This document shows positions 1 through 5,415 of a DNA stretch of 11,758 nucleotides, one piece after another. The stretch spans positions 1 to 11,758 of the forward strand of contig SPLB01000080.1 of NCBI GenBank assembly GCA_004566265.1, given 5' to 3'. A program made the translations under genes and the position numbers. This DNA is from Paracoccaceae bacterium. Lineage in GTDB: Bacteria; Pseudomonadota; Alphaproteobacteria; Rhodobacterales; Rhodobacteraceae. The notes under the pieces were generated by a model. It was not told the origin of the DNA. It did not search any database and was given only the letters and a program-made list of their open reading frames with translations. How positions within the stretch are numbered: the stretch's first letter is position 1; each line of letters begins with the position of its first letter.

Positions 1-81
1 CACGCCATAGGTGAAATCTGTGACCTCTTCACGCCAGACGAATGTTGGAATTTCTGCGCCGCCGCTGGATACACCTCATGA
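1..81 (+). CDS. IS630-family transposase, C-terminal fragment (5' part outside window)
   Basis: An open frame enters from the left edge and gives 26 residues, HAIGEICDLFTPDECWNF followed by CAAAGYTS, then TGA at 79-81. The pattern (A/V)G-x-ICDL(F/Y)TP-x-EC-x-NF...AAGY is the usual C-terminal tail of IS630-type DDE transposases common in alphaproteobacteria; this is recognised from memory, not searched. The catalytic DDE core would lie outside the window, so activity cannot be judged. The gene is convergent with plsY, whose stop lies 45 bp further on. The fragment is cut by the window edge, not necessarily broken in the genome. The main doubt is the short length available for recognition. Confidence 0.75.
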   Translation, partial: HAIGEICDLFTPDECWNFCAAAGYTS

Positions 82-100
82 ATAAGTGGAAACGCTTTAG
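1..100 (+). mobile_element. Right end of an IS630-like insertion sequence (boundary approximate)
   Basis: The transposase tail stops at 81, and IS630 elements usually end within a few tens of bases of that stop. The sequence GTGGAAACGCTTTAG (86-100) could be part of the right terminal inverted repeat. IS630 elements insert at TA, and TA dinucleotides occur at 83-84, 98-99 and 104-105, so the exact junction is not fixed. The opposite end is outside the window, so the repeat cannot be confirmed by pairing. Confidence 0.45.
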
Positions 101-126
101 AAAATACGTTGTCAAACAGAGAACAA

Positions 127-744
127 TCAGTGTTGTCCGATTTTTGGCTCTGTCCCCGCACGCATGCGGCCAATATTAGCGCCGTGCCGCCAAAGAACGA
201 TGCAGGCGAGGCACGCCGTGAGTGCAACGCCCGTTCCAAAGGAAAGCGTGATTGCCCAAAACGGCGATGCAATGGCTGCCGTCAGGGCACCAAGGGAGGA
301 CATCCGGCTCAGGAGCGCGGCAAAGAGCCAAGTTGCGCAGCATACGACGCCCACAGGCCAAGCCAGAGCCAGCATCAGGCCGAGGAAGGTTGCAACGCCT
401 TTGCCGCCCCGGAACTTCAGCCAGACCGGGAAGCAATGTCCCAGAAATGCCAATAGGCCTGCAATCTGAGCCGCATCTTCACCCGCCAGTGTCCGTGCCA
501 ACAAGACGGCAGTTGCCCCTTTGCCCGCATCTAGGATCAAGGTCAGTGCCGCAGCCGCTTTGCTGCCGGTTCGCAGCACATTGGTTGTGCCAATATTGCC
601 CGATCCAATCTCGCGCAGGTTTCCCAGCCCCATGGCGCGGGTCAGTAGCAGACCAAACGGGATAGAGCCCAGCACATAGCCCACAACCGCCCACATCATT
701 AGCAGAGGCTCAGGGGTGGTCAGATCGGGAAACAATTGGATCAT
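127..744 (-). CDS. plsY: Glycerol-3-phosphate acyltransferase PlsY (acyl-phosphate dependent)
   Basis: This inner-membrane enzyme transfers an acyl group from acyl-phosphate (made by PlsX, not in the window) to glycerol-3-phosphate, giving lysophosphatidic acid, the first step of phospholipid synthesis. The 205 residues match the usual family length and are strongly hydrophobic with several predicted membrane helices. The conserved PlsY motifs are visible: GSIPFG at 26-31, GSGNIGTTNVLR at 47-58, and GHCFPVWLKFRGGKGVAT at 102-119, which holds the glycine-rich substrate loop. The ATG overlaps the stop of the upstream dihydroorotase-like gene in an ATGA junction (741-744), with GGAG six bases before it inside that gene, so translation is probably coupled. 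It is the last gene of the minus-strand pyr block. No hairpin terminator is visible beyond the stop, where the insertion-sequence end lies close by. Confidence 0.95.
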   Translation of the reverse strand: MIQLFPDLTTPEPLLMMWAVVGYVLGSIPFGLLLTRAMGLGNLREIGSGNIGTTNVLRTGSKAAAALTLILDAGKGATAVLLARTLAGEDAAQIAGLLAFLGHCFPVWLKFRGGKGVATFLGLMLALAWPVGVVCCATWLFAALLSRMSSLGALTAAIASPFWAITLSFGTGVALTACLACIVLWRHGANIGRMRAGTEPKIGQH

Positions 745-2036
745 TGCGCTCTCCGGTAGATTTCGCGGCCCGCTACAAAGGTCGCCAGCACCCGACCCTG
801 CATACGCTGTGCGTCAAAGGGCGTGTTCTTTGATTTTGATTGCAATTTGAATCGATCCAACACAAAGGGGGCGTCTGCGTCAAACAGAACCAGATCCGCA
901 GGCGCACCTTCGGCAATGCGACCGGCCTCAAGACCAAGGCGGCGGGCCGGGTTCAGGGACAGCGCGCGGAAGAGGGTTGGCAGGCCCAGCAGCCCTGCGT
1001 GGTACAGGCGCAAGGCCGCAGGCAGGAGCGTTTCAAGCGCAACGGCCCCGGCGGCGGCTTCCTCAAATGGGAGGCGTTTGCTTTCCTCGTCCTGTGGGGT
1101 GTGCATGGAAGAGATCGTGTCGATCAGGCCGGTGCGAACGGCGTCCACCACAGCAAGGCGGTCGTCCTCGGAGCGCAGCGGTGGCTTGACCTTGAAGAAA
1201 GTGCGATAGTCCGCCACATCCAGTTCATTCAGTGTCAGGTGGTGGATCGAGGTGCCAGCGGTGATGTCCAAACCATTCGCCTTGGCGCGGTCCAAAGCTG
1301 GCAGGGCGCGGGCCGTGGTGATCTGATCGGCATGGTAGCGCGCGCCGGTCATTTCCAGCAGAGCAATGTCGCGGTCCAGCCCCATACGTTCTGCCATCGG
1401 TGACACCGACGGCAAACCGCGAAGAGCTGCAAATTTGCCCGAGGTGGCCGCTGCCCCAGCCGAGAGACCGGGGTCTTGCGGATGGGCAATGACCAACGCG
1501 CCGCAGCTTCGGGCGTAGGTCAGCGCGCGGGAGAAGACCTTGGTGTTTTGGATCACACGATCGCAATCGGTGAAGGCCACGGCGCCCGCATCCATCAGAA
1601 AGCCGATTTCGGTCATCTCGCGACCGTCGCGGCCCTTGGTCAGGGCTGCCATCGGCAGCACGTTCACGGGCGCGTCGGCCTGTGCGCGACGCTGGACGAA
1701 TTCCAGAGTTTCCGGGTTGTCGATGGTCGGTGTGGTGTCCGGGCGTGTGACCAGTGTGGTGACGCCCCCATAGGCCGCCGCTTTCCCCGCGGTGCGGTAG
1801 CTTTCCTTGTGGCGTTCACCGGGTTCGCAGACCTTGACGCCAATGTCGACCATGCCCGGTGCAAGGAATTTTCCGCCGCAGTCGATGACCTCTGCACCTT
1901 TGGGCGCAGGGGTATCTGCGGGCAGCACGGCGGTGATTTTGCGGCCCTCAACCCGCAGCGCGCCGGGGGCGCTGCTGTCGGTTTCTGGATTAATTATCCT
2001 TGCGTTGGTGAAGAACAGGCTGGGCGTTGGTGTCAT
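741..2036 (-). CDS. pyrC: Dihydroorotase-like protein, probably non-catalytic (PyrX/PyrC' type)
   Basis: This is a 431-residue amidohydrolase-fold protein of the class I dihydroorotase family (dihydroorotase closes carbamoyl-aspartate to dihydroorotate). Family signatures include the N-terminal strand domain, FLAPGMVD at 57-64, CEPGERHKES at 70-79, KPPLR at 284-288 and SLNPARRLGL at 360-369. Key residues of active enzymes are missing: the metal-binding H-x-H after the first strand is G66-V-K68, the metal-site histidine of the HVS-type motif is Q238, and the TDHAPH motif with the catalytic Asp reads SMHTPQ (310-315). It therefore resembles the inactive PyrC' that assembles with PyrB in Pseudomonas. 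The start at 2036 is chosen because GGAG lies nine bases upstream; an ATG at 2051 lacks a ribosome site. It follows the small membrane protein gene by 26 bp and overlaps plsY by 4 bp. Family assignment is firm; loss of activity is inferred. Confidence 0.9.
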   Translation of the reverse strand: MTPTPSLFFTNARIINPETDSSAPGALRVEGRKITAVLPADTPAPKGAEVIDCGGKFLAPGMVDIGVKVCEPGERHKESYRTAGKAAAYGGVTTLVTRPDTTPTIDNPETLEFVQRRAQADAPVNVLPMAALTKGRDGREMTEIGFLMDAGAVAFTDCDRVIQNTKVFSRALTYARSCGALVIAHPQDPGLSAGAAATSGKFAALRGLPSVSPMAERMGLDRDIALLEMTGARYHADQITTARALPALDRAKANGLDITAGTSIHHLTLNELDVADYRTFFKVKPPLRSEDDRLAVVDAVRTGLIDTISSMHTPQDEESKRLPFEEAAAGAVALETLLPAALRLYHAGLLGLPTLFRALSLNPARRLGLEAGRIAEGAPADLVLFDADAPFVLDRFKLQSKSKNTPFDAQRMQGRVLATFVAGREIYRRAQ

Positions 2037-2062
2037 GTTTTTCGTCTCCATCTGTTCGTCTG

Positions 2063-2584
2063 TTACGTGGCCAGCACGTAGATCACCAAGACAATCAAAG
2101 TCATCACAATGGCAAACAGGGTTGCGCCAATGCGGCGGGCCGTGTCGCGGGCGGCGCGCGGCGTTTGGCGCTGCGGCGCGTCCTGAGTCGCGGGTTTTGG
2201 CTGCCAGTTGGTTTTCGTTTCGCCCAATCGCAGGATGAAAGAGAGCGGTGCCGCCGGCGTCAGGATCGCCCCGTCATCAACAAAGGCACGGGCACGGATC
2301 AGCAGCAGATGACCAGTCAAGGTCACGAGCGTCTCTTCGAAGGGTTCAAGCTCTGCCAGTGGAATACCGATCCCATCATGCAGATAGCCAACAAGGCCAA
2401 TGCCGTCGAGGTCAGTCGTGTTAAAGACCTCAACCTGGTTCATATCAATATGTTCCAGACCCAGAAGCTGCGCCAGCGCGCCGTCTTCTTCGCGCAGGAA
2501 GCGCACCTGCTCAGGGGGCATCTCAAGCGCAAACAGGAGAACCTCTGAACGGGATCCCTTCAAGATTTTGATCGCTTCTGTCAA
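2063..2584 (-). CDS. Conserved-looking tail-anchored protein of unknown function
   Basis: I do not recognise a characterised family. The 173-residue product has an acidic soluble part (about 1-125) with mixed hydrophobic strands, a proline/glutamine-rich linker (about 126-145), a basic stretch RAARDTARR (143-151), and one C-terminal hydrophobic helix (about 152-172) reaching the last residue. That layout predicts a C-terminally anchored membrane protein with its body in the cytoplasm. The start is chosen as TTG at 2584, nine bases after GAGG (2594-2597) in the last codons of pyrB. The frame continues upstream inside pyrB, but longer starts would overlap pyrB heavily and encode unconvincing sequence; the next in-frame ATG (residue 22) would cut into the folded part. 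It lies between pyrB and the PyrX-like gene and is very likely co-transcribed. A role in tethering or regulating the aspartate carbamoyltransferase complex is only a guess from position. Confidence 0.75.
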   Translation of the reverse strand: MTEAIKILKGSRSEVLLFALEMPPEQVRFLREEDGALAQLLGLEHIDMNQVEVFNTTDLDGIGLVGYLHDGIGIPLAELEPFEETLVTLTGHLLLIRARAFVDDGAILTPAAPLSFILRLGETKTNWQPKPATQDAPQRQTPRAARDTARRIGATLFAIVMTLIVLVIYVLAT

Positions 2585-2588
2585 AGGA

Positions 2589-3560
2589 TCAGGCCTCGGC
2601 TTTGCTGCGACGTTGACGCAGATTGCGCGCCAGCAGGTCCATTGCCGCCATGCGCACGGCGACACCCATTTCGACCTGATCCTGGATCACGGAGCGTTTG
2701 ATGTCGTCCGCAATGGTGCCGTCGATCTCGACACCCCGGTTCATCGGGCCGGGGTGCATGACAATCGCGTCGGACTTGGCCTGCGCCAGCTTGTCGGCAT
2801 CCAATCCGTAACGGTGGAAGTATTCACGCTCCGAGGGGATAAAACCGCCGTCCATGCGTTCTTTCTGCAACCTCAGCATCATGACGACGTCCACGTCTTT
2901 CAGGCCTTCGTGCATGTCTTCATAGATCTCTGCGCCGAACTCCGCAAACTGGCTGGGCACCAGCGTTGGCGGTCCAACCAGACGAATGCGGTTTTCCATT
3001 TTTCCGAGCAGGATAAGGTTCGACCGGGCCACGCGGCTGTGCGTGACGTCGCCGCAGATCGCAATGTTCAGGCGGTGCAGGCGGCCCTTGGCCCGTCGAA
3101 TGGTCAGCGCATCCAAGAGGGCCTGTGTCGGATGTTCATGCTTGCCATCGCCCGCATTCAAAATAGCGCAGTTCACTTTCTGCGCCAGCAGATCCACTGC
3201 GCCAGAATGCGGGTGGCGCACGACCAGCAGGTCTGGGTGCATGGCGTTCAGCGTCATTGCTGTGTCGATTAGGGTTTCGCCTTTTTTGATCGACGAGGCC
3301 TGCATTGCCATGTTCATCACATCCGCGCCCAGGCGTTTGCCTGCCAGTTCAAAAGAGGCCTGCGTGCGGGTGGAATTCTCGAAGAACATATTGATCTGGG
3401 TGAGCCCAGCCAGCGCATCCGAATGTTTCTGGGTCTGGCGGTTTAGGTCGACGTATTCTTCGGCAAGGTCCAAAATTGCGGTAATTTCGCGGGGATGGAG
3501 CGGTTCGATCCCCAAAAGATGTTTCTGCTGAAATGCCGATAGGCCTGACTGGATGGTCAT
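2589..3560 (-). CDS. pyrB: Aspartate carbamoyltransferase, catalytic chain
   Basis: PyrB condenses carbamoyl phosphate with L-aspartate to carbamoyl-aspartate in the cytoplasm, the first committed step of pyrimidine synthesis. The 323-residue product has the carbamoyl-phosphate loop [13 protein letters not shown] (59-71, with S63-T64-R65-T66), the 80s-loop region ASSIKKGET (88-96), HPTQ at 143-146, [10 protein letters not shown] at 171-180, and [12 protein letters not shown] at 269-280. All expected catalytic motifs appear intact. The start is set at ATG 3560, preceded by GGAG at 3572-3575. The frame stays open to a TTG at 3617, but that codon lies in the -35 box of the likely promoter, so it is rejected. 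No pyrI regulatory chain is present; the PyrX-like protein two genes downstream suggests a PyrB-PyrX complex instead. It is the first gene of the minus-strand block and is divergent from the uracil-DNA glycosylase gene. Confidence 0.96.
   Translation of the reverse strand: MTIQSGLSAFQQKHLLGIEPLHPREITAILDLAEEYVDLNRQTQKHSDALAGLTQINMFFENSTRTQASFELAGKRLGADVMNMAMQASSIKKGETLIDTAMTLNAMHPDLLVVRHPHSGAVDLLAQKVNCAILNAGDGKHEHPTQALLDALTIRRAKGRLHRLNIAICGDVTHSRVARSNLILLGKMENRIRLVGPPTLVPSQFAEFGAEIYEDMHEGLKDVDVVMMLRLQKERMDGGFIPSEREYFHRYGLDADKLAQAKSDAIVMHPGPMNRGVEIDGTIADDIKRSVIQDQVEMGVAVRMAAMDLLARNLRQRRSKAEA
2594..2597 (-). promoter_or_regulatory. Ribosome binding site supporting the TTG start of the tail-anchored protein
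   Basis: On the minus strand GAGG lies in the final codons of pyrB, nine bases before TTG at 2584. No in-frame ATG lies near it, so this site decides the start. It implies translational coupling to pyrB. Confidence 0.5.
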
Positions 3561-3588
3561 GGGCTGTAAGTCTCCCCAATTTGCGCTG

Positions 3589-3617
3589 GTTATAGGCGGG
3601 GGATTGTGCTGGGACAA
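3589..3617 (-). promoter_or_regulatory. Sigma-70-type promoter for the pyrB block
   Basis: Read on the minus strand, TTGTCC (3612-3617) is followed after exactly 17 bases by TATAAC (3589-3594). These match TTGACA at four of six and TATAAT at five of six positions. Transcription would begin near 3582, leaving a leader of about 20 bases that contains the GGAG ribosome site. That leader is too short for an attenuator before pyrB. Confidence 0.6.
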
Positions 3618-3626
3618 GATATCTTG
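3615..3626. promoter_or_regulatory. 12-bp perfect palindrome, candidate operator
   Basis: CAAGATATCTTG is a perfect 12-base palindrome in the 171-bp divergent region between pyrB and the glycosylase gene. It shares three bases with the -35 box of the pyrB promoter and extends upstream of it, where a bound repressor or activator would affect initiation. No regulator is recognised, and chance occurrence is possible. Confidence 0.3.
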
Positions 3627-3731
3627 GGGCTGGGTGTAAAGATCGCAAATCGCGGGATTGCGACGGGCAGTGAGCAGGCCGTGCGCCGCATGGCATTTAC
3701 CTTCGATCCCGAGAGGTTTAGCGTCGGCCTC

Positions 3732-4505
3732 ATGGAATCGCGGCTGGATTATTGGAGCGCACGGGCGCTGTTGGAGTGGCAGGTCGAACTGGGCGCGACC
3801 GATGCTGTCGGGGATGCGCCGGTGGATCGCTATGCGTTGGAAGACCGCAAACCAACGGCTGCGCCTTCAAAGCGTCCCACGATGCCTGAGCCGCCGGTCA
3901 AACCCAAAGAGGTCGACCCTGTTGCTGTGGCCAAAGTCATGGCCGAGAAGGCCGGCGATCTGGTCGCGTTGGAGCAGGCTTTGGCGGCGTTTGAGCACTG
4001 CGACCTCAAACGAGGGGCGCGCAATCTGGTTTTTGCCGATGGTCAGCCCGGGGCGCGTGTTATGATCATTGGCGAAGCGCCCGGTCGTGACGAAGATATG
4101 CAGGGCAAACCGTTTGTTGGTCGCGCGGGCCAACTGTTGGATAAAATGCTTGCTGCAACAGACCTATCGCGCGAGGACGGTGTTTATGTCACCAATGTGC
4201 TGCCTTGGCGTCCGCCACAAAATCGGGATCCGCTGCCGCTGGAACTCGCGATGCTAACCCCTTTCCTGGAACGCCATGTCGCTTTGGCGAAACCGGATGT
4301 GTTGGTTGTTATGGGCAATATTTCGGCACAGGCCGTGCTGGGCAAACGCGGGATCACCCGGTTGCGCGGGCAATGGGACCGTGCTTGGGGCATTCCGGTC
4401 TTGCCCATGTTCCACCCCGCCTATTTGCTGCGCCAGCCACAAGCCAAACGGCAGGCCTGGGCGGATCTTCTGGAACTCAAAGCGCACCTCTCGGTCGTAA
4501 ACTAG
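3732..4505 (+). CDS. Uracil-DNA glycosylase, family-4-like, lacking most Fe-S ligands
   Basis: This is a uracil-DNA glycosylase superfamily protein of 257 residues that would remove uracil from DNA in base excision repair. Family-4-like motifs are GEAPGRDED (114-122), [12 protein letters not shown] (126-137), [14 protein letters not shown] (154-167) and the terminal FHPAYLLR (227-234). About 90 residues precede the catalytic domain, partly a proline/lysine-rich linker (40-62). Canonical family-4 enzymes bind a 4Fe-4S cluster through four cysteines; here only C90 remains, and the aligned positions are F87, W159 and L175, so a cluster is unlikely. ATG 3732 is chosen because the sequence beginning MESRLDYW resembles the N terminus I recall for alphaproteobacterial homologues. 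GAGAGG lies 15 bases upstream, rather far. ATG 3690 and earlier in-frame codons are alternatives. It is divergent from pyrB. Confidence 0.88.
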   Translation: MESRLDYWSARALLEWQVELGATDAVGDAPVDRYALEDRKPTAAPSKRPTMPEPPVKPKEVDPVAVAKVMAEKAGDLVALEQALAAFEHCDLKRGARNLVFADGQPGARVMIIGEAPGRDEDMQGKPFVGRAGQLLDKMLAATDLSREDGVYVTNVLPWRPPQNRDPLPLELAMLTPFLERHVALAKPDVLVVMGNISAQAVLGKRGITRLRGQWDRAWGIPVLPMFHPAYLLRQPQAKRQAWADLLELKAHLSVVN

Positions 4506-4640
4506 AGACACCCAAATGCCGACTCTCAGGATCCTTGCCTTTTGCGATCGTCGTCTGCATGCCAATCAGACTGCCGCCCTCATGGAGGCAAGCCGGCAAG
4601 CCGATACTGGTTTTTTTGCCGCAGACTGTTGATCCCAGCG

Positions 4641-4657
4641 CCGGGCCGGCCGGTTTT
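4641..4657 (+). terminator. Weak candidate terminator after the glycosylase gene
   Basis: CCGGGCCGGCCGGTTTT can fold a four-base-pair CCGG stem (or alternative GGCC pairings) followed by four T. The stem is short and the T run is minimal, so this is only a weak candidate. It sits in the 278-bp gap before moaB. Confidence 0.2.
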
Positions 4658-4721
4658 CAGGATGCTCCCGCCAGCATTGGTTGACCTCACCAGCAATTTC
4701 GCGGAGGCTTGGCCGGTTGGT

Positions 4722-4734
4722 CGGAATTATTCCG
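4722..4734. promoter_or_regulatory. Palindrome CGGAAT-T-ATTCCG upstream of moaB
   Basis: Two perfect six-base arms flank a single central base, 49 bp before the moaB start. The position would suit an operator, but no promoter of good match is visible around it and no known site is recognised. Confidence 0.22.
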
Positions 4735-4783
4735 CGGATCTCGCCCTGAGACTGGTGCTTCTGAAACAGCTTTGAGGATTCCC

Positions 4784-5326
4784 ATGTCCCGCATTGACGC
4801 GACTCTTGATTTCATCCCGACCCGTATTGCCGTCCTGACGGTGTCTGACAGCCGCAGTTTGTTCGAGGATCGATCTGGCCAGACGCTGGAAGACCGGCTG
4901 ACCGCGGCGGGTCATGTCCTCGCGGATCGCAAAATCCTGCGCGATGAACGCGGCGAAATTGCAGATCAGCTGCGCGCGTGGATCGCAGATCCGGAAATTG
5001 ATGTTGTGATCTCCACCGGTGGCACTGGCTTGACAGGGCGGGATGTAACGGTTGAGGCACACCGCGACGTTTACGAAAAAGAGATCGACGCCTTTGGCAC
5101 GGTCTTCACACTCGTTTCTATGCAGAAAATCGGCACTTCCGCTATTCAGAGTCGGGCGACCGGGGGCGTGGCGGGCGGCACCTATCTGTTTGCCCTGCCA
5201 GGAAGCCCCGGGGCCTGCAGGGATGCCTGGGATGAAATCCTTTGCAAACAGCTGGATTTTCGCCATCGCCCCTGTAACTTTGTCGAGATTATGCCGCGGC
5301 TGGACGAACATTTGCGCCGGAAGTGA
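4784..5326 (+). CDS. moaB: Molybdopterin adenylyltransferase-like protein MoaB
   Basis: MoaB/MogA proteins adenylate molybdopterin before molybdate insertion, in the cytoplasmic molybdenum cofactor pathway. The 180-residue product is of the usual MoaB length. It carries the signature ISTGGTGLTGRDVTVEA (76-92), the central (S/G)GGTG loop of the MoaB/MogA/MoeA fold, and the substrate-binding FALPGSPGAC (136-145). The N-terminal strand IAVLTVSDSRS (15-25) also fits. GAGGA at 4774-4778, five bases before ATG 4784, fixes the start; the frame is open further upstream but without a ribosome site. Whether this copy acts as MogA or as the sometimes inactive E. coli-type MoaB cannot be told by eye. No other cofactor gene is adjacent. 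Confidence 0.93.
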   Translation: MSRIDATLDFIPTRIAVLTVSDSRSLFEDRSGQTLEDRLTAAGHVLADRKILRDERGEIADQLRAWIADPEIDVVISTGGTGLTGRDVTVEAHRDVYEKEIDAFGTVFTLVSMQKIGTSAIQSRATGGVAGGTYLFALPGSPGACRDAWDEILCKQLDFRHRPCNFVEIMPRLDEHLRRK

Positions 5327-5363
5327 TCCCAACAGCCGTGTCAGTGCGTATACTCTGAGGAAA

Positions 5364-5381
5364 ACGGGAAACCGTATTCCC
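5364..5381 (+). promoter_or_regulatory. Two overlapping inverted repeats in the leader of the efflux unit
   Basis: ACGG-GAAA-CCGT (5364-5375) would form a four-pair hairpin with a GNRA loop, while GGGAA-n6-TTCCC (5366-5381) is an alternative, mutually exclusive pairing. A TATACT hexamer lies at 5349-5354, without a convincing -35 at the right distance. This is the whole 89-bp gap between moaB and the adaptor gene, so any local promoter or operator of the efflux unit should be here. The evidence is weak. Confidence 0.2.
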
Positions 5382-5415
5382 ATCAGTTGCCTAGCCTAAT
5401 GCAAGGAACCTGCAC

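Noticed and set aside
823..2238. Plus-strand open frames opposite the dihydroorotase-like gene
   Set aside because: Antisense shadows of a strongly conserved coding region; Arg/Ser/Ala-rich without domain features.
2585..2665. Longer start of the tail-anchored protein inside pyrB
   Set aside because: The extra residues (Cys/Trp/Arg-rich) look like an out-of-frame reading of pyrB, and TTG 2584 has a better ribosome site.
3561..3617. N-terminal extension of PyrB from TTG at 3617
   Set aside because: It would translate across a well-spaced promoter and lacks family similarity; ATG 3560 with GGAG upstream fits the usual PyrB N terminus.
4516..4632. 38-codon plus-strand frame starting MPTLRILAF after the glycosylase
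   Set aside because: No clear ribosome site, no recognisable motif and very short; kept only as a possible remnant.
4542..4775. 77-codon TTG-started frame ending just before moaB
   Set aside because: Arg/Pro/Ser-rich start, no ribosome site, no motif; its end overlapping the moaB ribosome site is suggestive but not enough.
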